Shown: one piece after another, positions 14,458 to 23,750 of the stretch
Numbering within the stretch: the stretch's first letter is position 1
Layout of the letters: the number at the start of each line of letters is the position of its first letter
DNA from: CALFCE01 sp964411665
Lineage (GTDB): Bacteria; Pseudomonadota; Gammaproteobacteria; Granulosicoccales; Granulosicoccaceae
DNA length: 23,875 nucleotides
Direction of reading: 5' to 3'
Assembly (NCBI GenBank): GCA_964411665.1
Contig: CAYPMR010000059.1
Span: 1-23,875, forward strand
Notes under the pieces: generated by a model
What the model was told of the DNA's origin: nothing
Seen by the model: the letters and a program-made list of their open reading frames with translations, nothing else
The model's database searches: none
Position numbers and translations under genes: made by a program

Positions 14458-14766
14458 TAAAGATGGATGCTCAGTTTGCTAAAAACACATTAAATTTAGA
14501 TTTCAACTGTCATATCGGTCGGTAGGTCGCCATTTTTGACGGCACCGTTTCGAATATCACGAATTGTGCTGATTTTTACGTTTGATATGGCTAGCAGTAG
14601 TCATATAAGTCAAATATAAAAGCGTGAAATTTACACAATTTGTTGACTATTTATATCCTGGGCTACAAATGTTAATTCCCGACTGCCGCTACATTTGATG
14701 TGGTCTGTGCTTTTTTTGAGATGTCGCTTGTTGGGCTAAATCTATTTGTCGGTGTTGAAAGCAGAA
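14458..14766. other. Divergent promoter region of fimT and pilY1
   Basis: About 310 bases without a credible gene. It must drive fimT leftward and pilY1 rightward. TTGACT at 14643-14648 followed 15 bases on by TACAAA is a weak sigma-70 candidate for pilY1. I did not find a sigma-54 GG-N10-GC signature in a good setting. A short ACGG-CA-CCGT dyad lies in the middle but is too small to interpret. Confidence 0.45.
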
Positions 14767-17700
14767 ATGAAAAATAATGTATACCGATCAATGTTGAAAA
14801 CGTTTGGATTGATTGGGCTGTTATTGTGCACGTTGCTAACACGTACGGCTGTAGCGCAATCGTTGATGAATCTGGCGAACGTACCTCTTTTTGTCGAAGG
14901 TAGTAAAACCAGTCTTTTGCAACTGGTGATGCAAAGAGATAACAAGCTGTTTTATGAGGCCTATCCTTCTTACGAGGATTTCAATGGTGATGGTGTGCTA
15001 GACACAACCTATAAACCGGATGAAATAGACTATTTAGGGTATTTTGAATCTACATTTTGTTATCAATCGCTTGGCAACCATCTAGAGCCTGTTGCTTTAG
15101 CGTCTGATAAAAAGTGTATTGGGGCGTGGAGTGGAGATTTCCTCAATTATGCCACGATGACGCGAATGGACGTATTGCTTGTTGTTTTGTACGGCGGCAG
15201 ACGAGTCGTTGATACACCGACCGAGACCCGGCTAAGAAGAGCCTTTGTTCCCTGGGAGTCCCATACATGGGGTGTTCAATATACATCAGAGGCGGTAGAT
15301 GGTTACGATATATCAGACTATACACCTTATGCAAAACCATCAGCTGGTAAAAATCACCTGTTTTCTACCAACAATTTATTTGGCCTCAATAGTGATCCTT
15401 TGAATAATACACCCTGGTTGCGGGTCCGACTGAATCAGACTGATGAAATTTGGAAATGGGTTGATAAAGAAGGCGTCCAGGGTGACGGCGACGCTGACTA
15501 TGACATCGCATTGGATGTCACTGTCTGTAAAGCGGGTTTTCTCGAAGCATTTTGTCAACAATACCCGGACGGAAATTTCAAGCCTACTGGTTTGTTTCAT
15601 GAGTATGGCGAAAATGACGCTCTTTTCTTCAGTCTGTTAACAGGAAGTTATAACAATAATTTGCGCGGTGGCGTGCTTCGACAAAGCATGGGATCGTTTG
15701 GAACTACTGAAATTAATCCGAATGATGGTACTTTCATTACCGACAATGGCATTGTTGGCACGCTTAATAAGCTGCGAATACCCAACAGATATCGTGGTGG
15801 TAGTCACGCTGGCGTACAGCGTGACTGCGGTTGGTTAGGAACTCGCCAAATGAGAAACGGGGAATGTAGAGCCTGGGGAAACCCAGTCGCAGAAATGATG
15901 TACGAAGGCCTGCGATACCTGTCAGGAAGTAAACAACCAACCGCAGCATTTAGTGCCGTTGGTGAAGGTGTAGATCTTGGGCTCACGAGCGCTGAATGGG
16001 ATGATCCTTATGACAGCAGTCAACCCTATGGCCAATGCTCGGGTGCCTATCAATTGGTTATCAGCGACCCAAGCCCTTCATTTGATGGTGATGATCTGCC
16101 GGGAAGTGATTTTGGTACGCCCTTCACTTCGAGTACTCTGGGTGATTTGCATGTTGGAAATGTGGCGGATTTTATTTCCAGCAACGAGCCGACAGTTACA
16201 GGGATGAAATTTGTCGGCCAATCAGGCGCAGATGTAGACAGAACGCCATCTCCGAAATTGGTAACCTCGTTACGCAATGTTCGTGGACTGGGCCCGGATG
16301 AGGCACACCGGGAAGGAAGTTATCATGCATCGAGTGTAGCCTATTACGGTAGTACCAATGACATTCATCCAACTGCTGAAGGTGACCAGACGATCAAAAC
16401 CATGGCGGTGGCTCTAGGTCAAGGTTTACCGACCATAAATGTCGATGTGGAAGGTAATCGAGTCAGCTTTTTGCCCTTTGCCAGATCTATTGAAGGTTGC
16501 CTCGGTGTTGGTGCTTTTAAACCTGTTAGCGCGATAGTAGGTTTTAATGTGTTGTCTGCTTCACCTACACAAGGTGTCTTTCGTGTGACTTTTGAAGATA
16601 TGGAGCAGGGTGCTGATAATGATCAGGATGCTTCAGTCAGGTATTCTTATGAAGTTATTGATGGCAAGGTTCGAATGTTGGTTGAATCCTTAAGGGCCAG
16701 TACCTGTATTAACTTACATTTAGGCTACGTTGTTTCTGGCACAACACAGGATGGAGTCTACCTTGTTGTCAGGGGGAATCCCAGGAACGAAATCAAGGAC
16801 ACCGATTACTTTCAGGATGTCCCTCCTGGGCAATTACCCGGAGGACTGTGGGCTGATGGCGTGCCGCTTCCTTTCGTCAGCACTATCGACTTCACACCGA
16901 GTGCCAGCCCTGCTGCCGAGATTCTGCATTCACCGCTTTGGTATGCCGCAAAGTGGGGAGGTTTCGACGATGAAAATGGCGATGGAATTCCTCAAACCCG
17001 GGAATGGGACGCTGACCTTGATGGTGTACCGGACAATTATTTTCAGATTACGAATCCTGCAGAAATGGCGACCACACTGCGCACTGTTTTTCAGCAAATC
17101 AGTGAACTGGAAACATCGATTTCATCGGTAGCCACCACATCTGGTACCTTGCGCACAGGCGATAGAATCTTTCGGTCCCAGTTTGTCAGCGGTGTGTGGT
17201 CGGGCGATGTGTTTTCACAAGCCATAGACCTTGAAGGGGAAATAGCGGAGGTGCCTGACTGGAGTGCAAAAGATGCGATTAACGCTCAGGTTGACAGCGG
17301 TACACGCGAAATATTCACCTATAACCCGGTATCTGAAACGGGCGTGCCCTTCCAATGGCCTGCGAATCCGTTTAGCCCGACAGACAATGAGCTGAGCCTT
17401 CCTCAACTTGTAGATCTGTCGCGCAACTCCATCAATGCAATAACAGATGGTCGAGGCGAAGATCGATTGAACTATGTTCGCGGAGAAACCATAGAAGATT
17501 TTCGTGAACGCACAGACTACCTGGGTGATATCGTCCATTCGAGCCCTGTTCTTGTGGGGGCGCCCTCCTATGCCTATCCCGATATCTGGGGTCCAACAGC
17601 CGCAGAGAATGCCAAACCTTATTCAGAGTTTGCCAGAACTCACCAGGAACGACAGCGAGTGGTTTACATAGGGGCGAATGATGGAATGTTGCATGCACTG

Positions 17701-19122
17701 GATGCGGGCGAATGGCTGGGTTCGAACTACTCAACGGGTACGGGTAGCGAACTGTTTGCCTTTATTCCCAGTCCGGTTTATCGCAATCTGAGTGAGCTTA
17801 CGGATATTGCCTATCGGCACAGACCTTTTGTCGATGCCACACCGCGCGTGGCCGATGTATTTATGAATGGCGATTGGCGAACAGTTTTGATAGGAGGTTT
17901 GGGTGCAGGAGGGCAAGGTATATACGCACTGGATGTAACTGAGCCTGATCAGATCGACGAATCAAATGCGGACCAAACGGTTCTTTGGGAATTCACTGAC
18001 AGCCATGATTCAAGGGTGGGCTTTACCTACAGTAGTCCGGTTATCGCTCGAATGGCTAACCAGAAATGGATGGCGATTATGTCGAATGGATATAACAACC
18101 AACAGGCAAATGTCGGTGATCAAAGCGGAGACGGAAGTTCCGCAATAATTTTTATTGATATAGAAACCGGGGATCCGGTTAGAACACTTATTCCTGAGGA
18201 TACTGAATGTACTTTGAACACCGCAACTGCAAACGGTCCTACCGAACCCACTGCTGTTGATCTGGATGGGGATGGTACTGTTGATACAGTTTATGCGGGG
18301 GATCTCAATGGATGTGTGTATGCATTTGATGTCAGCGATAGTAATCCTAGTCAGTGGTCAGATGGGGAGCTAAAACACTTGGCGGTAGATGATCACAACA
18401 CACCTCTTGCCATTACAGCACCTATAGCTGTCGGTAGTCATCCCACCGGTGAAGGAGTTATGTTGTATTTTGGCGCTGGCAAATACCTTGAACCCATTGA
18501 TCAAAATCCCAGTACGTCCAGAAGGCGACTATACGCTGTATGGGATCGCGGAGCAGGTTCGAGCACTAAGAGCTTGACCACAATCGCGAACGGAAACATG
18601 CTCGAACAAAGTATTACGTCTGTAACAAACCAGGATATCGATCTGGATGGAGATGGAACATCTGATGAGCAGGTGCAGGTTAGGCTCACGACGGAGGAGG
18701 CCGTTGACTGGAGCACGCACGAAGGGTGGTATATGAATCTCGAATACGACTCCCTTGACGCAGGCGAGCAGATTATATCCGCACCGCTACTTCGGGACGG
18801 TAAAATATTTGTTACAACGCATATACCGACAGGTGATGAGTGTATTCCACGGCAGGACGGATGGTTAATGATTCTGGATGCCAGTAGTGGTGCGATGTTG
18901 CCGAATAGTCAGATTGATCTCAATGGTGATGATCAGCGCAATGACGGTACGTTTGCAGGCATAAGTGGCGTATCTAATGCACATGCCAGCCCTACGATAA
19001 TTGCTGCTAAAAACTCGGATGTGTTGCTTACACAAACGCCAAGCGATACAGCGGTCTCTTCAACTACACTGCATACAGTTTTCAGAGAGCGTCGGTTGAC
19101 CTGGCGAGAGCTAGAGCCCTAG
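14767..19122 (+). CDS. pilY1: Type IV pilus tip adhesin/assembly factor PilY1
   Basis: This is a large exported protein (1451 residues from ATG 14767). Its signal peptide is MKNNVYRSML plus a hydrophobic core, probably cut after RTAVA before QSL. The N-terminal region follows the PilY1 subfamily with LVMQRDNKLFYEAY, a calcium-type loop D71-x-N-x-D75-G-x-x-D79, and KPDEIDYLGYF. I see no MIDAS (DxSxS) of a von Willebrand A domain. The C-terminal beta-propeller has VVYIGANDGMLHALDA (from 965), the family calcium loop D1165-x-D-x-D-G-x-x-D1173 before YAGDLNG, and another at D1292-D1300. The end RRLTWRELEP is typical. It works at the outer membrane and pilus tip in adhesion, calcium-controlled retraction and assembly. 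TTG 14746, GTG 14752 and ATG 14791 are alternative starts. It is divergent from the pilins, not in the usual pilX-pilE slot. Confidence 0.92.
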   Translation: MKNNVYRSMLKTFGLIGLLLCTLLTRTAVAQSLMNLANVPLFVEGSKTSLLQLVMQRDNKLFYEAYPSYEDFNGDGVLDTTYKPDEIDYLGYFESTFCYQSLGNHLEPVALASDKKCIGAWSGDFLNYATMTRMDVLLVVLYGGRRVVDTPTETRLRRAFVPWESHTWGVQYTSEAVDGYDISDYTPYAKPSAGKNHLFSTNNLFGLNSDPLNNTPWLRVRLNQTDEIWKWVDKEGVQGDGDADYDIALDVTVCKAGFLEAFCQQYPDGNFKPTGLFHEYGENDALFFSLLTGSYNNNLRGGVLRQSMGSFGTTEINPNDGTFITDNGIVGTLNKLRIPNRYRGGSHAGVQRDCGWLGTRQMRNGECRAWGNPVAEMMYEGLRYLSGSKQPTAAFSAVGEGVDLGLTSAEWDDPYDSSQPYGQCSGAYQLVISDPSPSFDGDDLPGSDFGTPFTSSTLGDLHVGNVADFISSNEPTVTGMKFVGQSGADVDRTPSPKLVTSLRNVRGLGPDEAHREGSYHASSVAYYGSTNDIHPTAEGDQTIKTMAVALGQGLPTINVDVEGNRVSFLPFARSIEGCLGVGAFKPVSAIVGFNVLSASPTQGVFRVTFEDMEQGADNDQDASVRYSYEVIDGKVRMLVESLRASTCINLHLGYVVSGTTQDGVYLVVRGNPRNEIKDTDYFQDVPPGQLPGGLWADGVPLPFVSTIDFTPSASPAAEILHSPLWYAAKWGGFDDENGDGIPQTREWDADLDGVPDNYFQITNPAEMATTLRTVFQQISELETSISSVATTSGTLRTGDRIFRSQFVSGVWSGDVFSQAIDLEGEIAEVPDWSAKDAINAQVDSGTREIFTYNPVSETGVPFQWPANPFSPTDNELSLPQLVDLSRNSINAITDGRGEDRLNYVRGETIEDFRERTDYLGDIVHSSPVLVGAPSYAYPDIWGPTAAENAKPYSEFARTHQERQRVVYIGANDGMLHALDAGEWLGSNYSTGTGSELFAFIPSPVYRNLSELTDIAYRHRPFVDATPRVADVFMNGDWRTVLIGGLGAGGQGIYALDVTEPDQIDESNADQTVLWEFTDSHDSRVGFTYSSPVIARMANQKWMAIMSNGYNNQQANVGDQSGDGSSAIIFIDIETGDPVRTLIPEDTECTLNTATANGPTEPTAVDLDGDGTVDTVYAGDLNGCVYAFDVSDSNPSQWSDGELKHLAVDDHNTPLAITAPIAVGSHPTGEGVMLYFGAGKYLEPIDQNPSTSRRRLYAVWDRGAGSSTKSLTTIANGNMLEQSITSVTNQDIDLDGDGTSDEQVQVRLTTEEAVDWSTHEGWYMNLEYDSLDAGEQIISAPLLRDGKIFVTTHIPTGDECIPRQDGWLMILDASSGAMLPNSQIDLNGDDQRNDGTFAGISGVSNAHASPTIIAAKNSDVLLTQTPSDTAVSSTTLHTVFRERRLTWRELEP

Positions 19123-19417
19123 CCCTGGTTTTACTGTAGCGACATCCAAATTTCGGGAAAGGGATTCTAGCAATTTCATTTCCGGAATTTATCCTGAAAT
19201 GCTATTCTTCTCTGCGTACACAATTTTCCGCGCATTATTCCTGTTTATCGACGTCCTTGGTTCATCATCGATACTTTAATCACATTGTTGGCCGTGTTAT
19301 CCATGACTTACACTCTTACAGGTGTATTTGAATCTCGCTAGATTGCGTAAATACTCTTAGCCCCTGGCGGACTTCGGTCGGTTTGGCGTCTAAACCTTTA
19401 TCCGAGACAGATCTCAA
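19123..19417. other. Gap after pilY1 with an imperfect inverted repeat
   Basis: No gene is visible in about 295 bases. AAATTTCGGGAAA at 19148-19160 pairs, with one bulge and one mismatch, with TTTCCGGAATTT at 19179-19190. It could end pilY1 transcription, but no T-run follows. The promoter of the LysE-type gene should also lie here, and I could not assign it. Confidence 0.4.
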
Positions 19418-20002
19418 ATGATCGGTTTTATCTTTGCAATTTTTCTTCTGTTGATTACCCCGGGGCCAGGTGTGCTTACAACAGCCGGGGTTGGTTCGGC
19501 ATTTGGGTATACGACCGGGATGCGTTTTATTATTGGACTGTTTGTGGGTACCAATCTGGTGGCGCTCGCTGTTGTCAGTGGATTGGCAACTTCATTGGAG
19601 TCGTTGCCATGGTTAAGACTGACTTTGTTGATAATTTCCGCAGCTTATCTCACTTATCTGGCGTTAAAGGTGGCGTTCGCTGGATCCAAAATCGGTTTCA
19701 TGTCATCGAACAAAGCGCCAACCGCCTGGAACGCCATACTGTTGCAAATGATAAATCCAAAGGCTTATGCCGTTAATTCGACATTGTTCGGAGGTTTTAA
19801 TTTTATGCCGGACAACTTGCTTTTAGAAGTTGTCGTCAAATTTGTTTTGATAAACCTGATATGGATTCCAGTGCATGTATTGTGGTTAGCGGCGGGGGTG
19901 GCGCTTAAACGTATGGCCCTTACCGGAAAAACCCAGCGAGCCATTAATATCGGTATGGCGCTAGCGATGCTTACGGTAGTTGGTATGGCTCTATTTATCT
20001 AG
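19418..20002 (+). CDS. LysE/RhtB-family amino acid exporter
   Basis: This 194-residue inner-membrane protein has five to six hydrophobic helices. The LysE/RhtB signature TPGPGVLTTAGVGSAFG is at 14-30, followed by GMRFIIGLFVGTN. The middle MINPKAYAVN matches the conserved NPK segment of this family (NPKA near 110). Members export amino acids or their analogues (lysine, homoserine, threonine, cysteine) using the proton gradient. The specific substrate cannot be read. The length is close to the usual 200-210. It stands alone, convergent with deaD (42 bases between stops), with no regulator next to it. Confidence 0.87.
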   Translation: MIGFIFAIFLLLITPGPGVLTTAGVGSAFGYTTGMRFIIGLFVGTNLVALAVVSGLATSLESLPWLRLTLLIISAAYLTYLALKVAFAGSKIGFMSSNKAPTAWNAILLQMINPKAYAVNSTLFGGFNFMPDNLLLEVVVKFVLINLIWIPVHVLWLAAGVALKRMALTGKTQRAINIGMALAMLTVVGMALFI

Positions 20003-20044
20003 AATCTATCTAAAACGGTTTGCCGATAGGATTGATTCTGAAAA

Positions 20045-21976
20045 TCAGCTTTCGCTGCCAGCGGTATTGTTTTTAACGAATCGTTTCGGTTTGCCTTTGT
20101 TTTTATTTTTTTTATTTCTAGGCGTCTTCTTTTTTTCTATAGCCTTGGCTTTCTTTTTACTGGCAGTTTTTTTGTTGTTAGGTGGCTTGCGCTTGGTTGA
20201 TTTTTTCTCGGTATTTTTGTCTGCCGATTGTCTGGTTTTATTTGACGGTGCTTTTCTTTTGTTTTTAGATTTTTTGTCGTTATTTTCCGTACGCGGTTTC
20301 TTTTCTTTGGTTGTTTTTTCTTCGTTGCTACTTGCTCGCGATATGCGCAAGGCCTGGCCCATGACTCGGGTTTTTTGCAGATCTTTGAATATTTCTTTTG
20401 GCATGCCCTCTGGTAAATCTATCAGGCTATGATCGTCATTGATAATTATGCGCCCCATGTATTCACTTTCGACCCCTGCTTCATTGGCGATAGCTCCGAC
20501 AATGTTGCCCGGTTTAACATCGTGGTTGTAACCGACCTCTAGTCGAAAGCGCTCCATTCCTTCTTCCACCGGTGAATTTTTTTCGGTGAATTCTCTGCTG
20601 TCTGATTTTTTCGACTGCCTTTTGGCCTCGGCTGGTTTACGGGACTGCGACTCGTCCTGTGGGAATAGGAACGGTGAATTCTGCTGTAACTGGTACGCCA
20701 TCGCTGCTGCCATTAATAGCGGCGGGGTATCGTTGGATTTCTGAAATGTCTCTACCAGTTCGAGGCAACTTTTAAGATTGGCATTTTCCAAAGTATCTGC
20801 GATGGATTCATGAAAACGGGAAATACGCCGGTTGTTGATCATTTCATTGGATGGCAATGCCATCATCTCTATGGTTGTTTTTGTTGCACGCTCAATCGCA
20901 TTTTTTAAGTGCTTTTCTCGCGGCGTCATAAAAAGAATGGCATCACCCTTTCGTCCTGCACGACCGGTTCGTCCGATTCGATGTATGTAACTTTCCGTGT
21001 CATATGGAATATCAAAATTCAATACGTGACTGACGCGCTCAACGTCAAGGCCTCTTGCTGCTACATCGGTTGCAACAAGAATATCGAGTTTGCCCTTTTT
21101 TAATTGTTCGATAGTGCGTTCGCGTTGTTTTTGTTGAATATCGCCATTAAGTGCAGCAGCTGCATAGCCACGTGCTTCAAGTTTTTCGGCTAGCTCAGTT
21201 GTTAATGTGCGCGTACGTACGAAGACGATCATCGCATCGACTGGTTCTGCCTCCAGGATTCTTGTCAGTGCATCAAGTTTGTGCGTGTGATTGACTGCGC
21301 AGTAGCGTTGCCTGATGGTGTCAGCTGTTGCTGTTTTGACTTTTATAGTCACCTGAGCAGGGTTGTTCAGGTGTTTGCCGGCTATGCGTCGAATACGCGG
21401 AGGCATGGTTGCTGAGAAAAGTGCTATTTGGCGCTGATCAGGCGTGTGTTCCAGTATCCACTCCACATCATCGATAAAGCCCATACGAAGCATCTCATCG
21501 GCTTCGTCCAAAACCAGCGTGTTGAGCTCATCCAGCATTAAGGTGCCACGACGCATATGATCCATTGTTCGCCCGGGTGTCCCAACGACTACCTGTACGC
21601 CTCTTTCCAGTGCGCGAATCTGTACGCGATAATCCTGTCCACCATAAATAGGTAGCACCTTAAACCCGGGAATATGGCTCGCATAGGTCCTAAAGGCTTC
21701 GGCCACCTGAATGGCGAGTTCCCGCGTCGGAGCAAGGACCATGGCCTGTGGCTTCTTTTGGCGCACATTGATTGCGTCAAGTATTGGGAGTGCGAAAGCA
21801 GCAGTTTTACCAGTGCCTGTTTGAGCCTGGCCCAGCACATCTCTACCTTCTTTCAGTAATTCGATGGTCTGAGACTGTATCGGAGACGGTTTTTCATAAC
21901 CAACTTCTTTTAGTGCTCGAAGTATCGATTCCGACAGCCCGAAGCGAGTAAAGTCGGCATGGGATTCAGTTGACAT
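20045..21976 (-). CDS. deaD: DEAD-box RNA helicase DeaD/CsdA
   Basis: This 643-residue helicase has both RecA-like domains: FTRFGLS and the Q-motif near 9-35, AQTGTGKT (51-58), PTREL (83-87), TPGR (133-136), DEAD (157-160), SAT (188-190), TDVAARGLD (303-311) and HRIGRTGRAGR (332-342). A DbpA-like RNA-binding domain follows at about 474-548 (MERFRLEVGYNHDVKPGNIV). This layout, with the domain after a helical linker, is that of DeaD/CsdA, which unwinds rRNA and mRNA in the cold and acts in 50S assembly and the degradosome. Residues 550-643 form a highly basic, lysine-rich disordered tail that should bind RNA. The intergenic region upstream is long (about 360 bases), which fits a cold-shock leader, but no such element is proved. 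Confidence 0.93.
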   Translation of the reverse strand: MSTESHADFTRFGLSESILRALKEVGYEKPSPIQSQTIELLKEGRDVLGQAQTGTGKTAAFALPILDAINVRQKKPQAMVLAPTRELAIQVAEAFRTYASHIPGFKVLPIYGGQDYRVQIRALERGVQVVVGTPGRTMDHMRRGTLMLDELNTLVLDEADEMLRMGFIDDVEWILEHTPDQRQIALFSATMPPRIRRIAGKHLNNPAQVTIKVKTATADTIRQRYCAVNHTHKLDALTRILEAEPVDAMIVFVRTRTLTTELAEKLEARGYAAAALNGDIQQKQRERTIEQLKKGKLDILVATDVAARGLDVERVSHVLNFDIPYDTESYIHRIGRTGRAGRKGDAILFMTPREKHLKNAIERATKTTIEMMALPSNEMINNRRISRFHESIADTLENANLKSCLELVETFQKSNDTPPLLMAAAMAYQLQQNSPFLFPQDESQSRKPAEAKRQSKKSDSREFTEKNSPVEEGMERFRLEVGYNHDVKPGNIVGAIANEAGVESEYMGRIIINDDHSLIDLPEGMPKEIFKDLQKTRVMGQALRISRASSNEEKTTKEKKPRTENNDKKSKNKRKAPSNKTRQSADKNTEKKSTKRKPPNNKKTASKKKAKAIEKKKTPRNKKNKNKGKPKRFVKNNTAGSES

Positions 21977-22337
21977 GCAGGTACCGGAATGTTGAGATAA
22001 AAACTAAGTTTTAGTAGAACGTTGTAACAGCGCGTCGTTTAGGCGAAATTTGAGGATTTGCGCCCGTTAGCGTCCCTGAGGTTTCACTGAACTAGCTTAG
22101 ACACGGGGCGGCAACATTGAGGCATATCGGAGCCATGTGCAAGTACTATTTAATAGATATCTGAAACGCAACAAATTTGTGGCCCTCGAATTCGGCTAGT
22201 CGCCTAAAAACAGACTGATATATTCATGGAACGGTGCCATAAAACCTCGAGATTTGGCTCAGTAGACAGTATTTTCGCGTATTGCTCTGTGTCACGTTAC
22301 ACTGTCCGCCACTGTCACTTACCTATGGAAATTTAGC
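21977..22337. other. Divergent intergenic region of deaD and the peroxiredoxin-like gene
   Basis: About 360 bases with no credible gene. It includes AAAACT-A-AGTTTT (22000-22012), a 13-base dyad 24 bases upstream of the deaD ATG. It likely contains both promoters and perhaps a long deaD leader, but I could not assign -35/-10 boxes on either strand. Confidence 0.4.
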
Positions 22338-22874
22338 ATGCTGGTACCACGCAAAAAAACACCCGAATTAGCAGTTGATACCCTGGCGCACGGTCCTTAC
22401 AAGCTGTCAGAATCCAAATCAGAACGAGGCACTGTTATCTGCTTCTATCGGGGATTGCACTGCCCTATTTGCGCAAAATACCTGACCGACTTTGAAAAGC
22501 GCGCTCCTGAATTTGCCAGTCGTGGCATAGATTCGATAGCTGTCAGTTCAGATGAAAAAGATCGAGCTCAACAAATGGCTAGCGACATAGGCGCTGACAA
22601 TCTGATTTTCGGCTACGGTCTTGATTTGTCATCTGCGCGAGAATGGGGCTTGTATATATCTACATCAAATGGCAAAACGTCGATTGGCATAGAGGAGCCT
22701 GCATTGTTCTCCGAGCCTGGCCTTTTTATGGTGACACCTGAACAGACTCTCTATTATGGTTCCGTTCAAACCATGCCTTTTGTACGTCCGCACTTTAATG
22801 AACTGGTAGGGGCGCTGGATTTTGCCATCGAGAAAAATTACCCTGCCCGTGGTGAATATACTGAAGCTGTTTAG
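22338..22874 (+). CDS. Peroxiredoxin-like (AhpC/TSA, thioredoxin-fold) protein
   Basis: This 178-residue protein has a thioredoxin fold. The redox site is in FYRGLHCPICAKYL (C42-P-I-C45), preceded by the strand GTVICFY. AVSSDEKDRAQQMA and ENYP-like features of the AhpC/TSA/redoxin group follow. The RG-x-x-C-P-x-C form marks the peroxiredoxin-like subfamily, not classical AhpC, where PxTxxC is seen. It probably reduces peroxides or disulfides in the cytoplasm; direct peroxidase activity is inference. Start ATG 22338 has GGAAAT a few bases upstream. It is separated from the next gene by about 150 bases containing a stem-loop, so it may be monocistronic. Confidence 0.83.
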   Translation: MLVPRKKTPELAVDTLAHGPYKLSESKSERGTVICFYRGLHCPICAKYLTDFEKRAPEFASRGIDSIAVSSDEKDRAQQMASDIGADNLIFGYGLDLSSAREWGLYISTSNGKTSIGIEEPALFSEPGLFMVTPEQTLYYGSVQTMPFVRPHFNELVGALDFAIEKNYPARGEYTEAV

Positions 22875-22930
22875 TTATAAAGTCTTCTCAAGTGGGTTGA
22901 TGATGCTAAAGGTCTGGCTCAACTCGATAT

Positions 22931-22955
22931 GCGGTGTGCGCAGATTGCACACCGC
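22931..22955 (+). terminator. Strong stem-loop between the peroxiredoxin-like and dehalogenase genes
   Basis: GCGGTGTGC and GCACACCGC form a perfect 9-base GC-rich stem around a 7-base loop. It sits 57 bases after the peroxiredoxin-like stop. ACTATAAATT follows, not a T-run, so it is a poor intrinsic terminator. It may be a weak terminator, an mRNA-stabilising hairpin or a protein-binding dyad. Confidence 0.42.
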
Positions 22956-23021
22956 ACTATAAATTGGAGATGACTTCAAATTTTGAATTTGATGAAATAG
23001 GTACAAATCCCGGAATATATA

Positions 23022-23750
23022 ATGGATATCGATGCTTTTGTTTTTGATGCTTATGGAACCTTGTATGACGTTCAGTCAGTTTATGAAGTGACAGAAAAAG
23101 AATTTCCCGGCCAGGGAGATTTGATCACTCAGGTTTGGAGACTCAAACAACTTGAATATACCTGGTTGCGATCATTAATGGGCGTATATCGAAGCTTTTG
23201 GGATATTTCAGAAGAATCGCTAGTGTTTACACTGCAAAGTATTGGCATTAGTTACAATGCAGCACAGCTTGCACGCATCATGGAAAAATATCTTTTTCTC
23301 GACCCGTATCCTGAAACCCTGTCCACACTCGATGCACTTCAGGGACGTCCTTTGGGGATTCTGTCAAATGGTAATCAGGAAATTCTCGATGCGCTGGCGA
23401 CCAATACCAATGTGGCGGATAAACTTGATCAAATTATCAGCATCGATAGAGTGGGGGTATTCAAACCTAACGCTGATGCTTATGCGTTGGTTGAAAAGTT
23501 ATTGGGCGTGCAACCGGCTAAAACTGTTTTTGTGTCTTCAAATGCCTTTGACGCATGCGCTGCCAAAAATTTCGGTTTCCAGGTCGCATGGATAGAGCGG
23601 GTTACAACCAGTGCTTTGAGTGCTGAAATAGCGGCTAGCGATATTGTGGGTCCGTCTACCCTGTTCAAAATTCTGCGGATGCAAATGGAAAATTTTGATA
23701 TGGAACCTGATGTCCGCCTGAAAAGCCTGAGCGATCTCATCGCGCTTTAG
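23022..23750 (+). CDS. L-2-haloacid dehalogenase (HAD type II)
   Basis: This 242-residue HAD-fold hydrolase matches L-2-haloacid dehalogenases over its length. Compared with the known L-DEX enzyme, the catalytic set is present: nucleophile D9 in FDAYGTLYD, T13, R40, S115 in LSNGN, K148 in FKPN, Y154, and S172, N174 and D177 in VSSNAFDACAA. The position-176 residue is F, where L-DEX has W. The helical cap is at about 17-100 (YTWLRSLMGVYRSFW). It should displace halide from 2-haloalkanoates with inversion, in the cytoplasm; other small-molecule HAD activity cannot be excluded. CGGAAT precedes the ATG. A perfect dyad TTCAAA-T-TTTGAA lies at 22975-22987, 35 bases upstream of the start, and could be an operator. 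Confidence 0.87.
   Translation: MDIDAFVFDAYGTLYDVQSVYEVTEKEFPGQGDLITQVWRLKQLEYTWLRSLMGVYRSFWDISEESLVFTLQSIGISYNAAQLARIMEKYLFLDPYPETLSTLDALQGRPLGILSNGNQEILDALATNTNVADKLDQIISIDRVGVFKPNADAYALVEKLLGVQPAKTVFVSSNAFDACAAKNFGFQVAWIERVTTSALSAEIAASDIVGPSTLFKILRMQMENFDMEPDVRLKSLSDLIAL

Noticed and set aside
20060..20310. T-rich plus-strand stretch that looks like membrane-protein coding.
   Set aside because: It is the antisense of the lysine-rich tail of deaD; AAA/AAG codons read backwards give phenylalanine and leucine.
23022..23750. A link between the HAD gene and the ACAD10-like pair, since animal ACAD10 carries a HAD domain.
   Set aside because: The gene is about 14 kb away and has the complete L-2-haloacid dehalogenase active site, so proximity is not meaningful.
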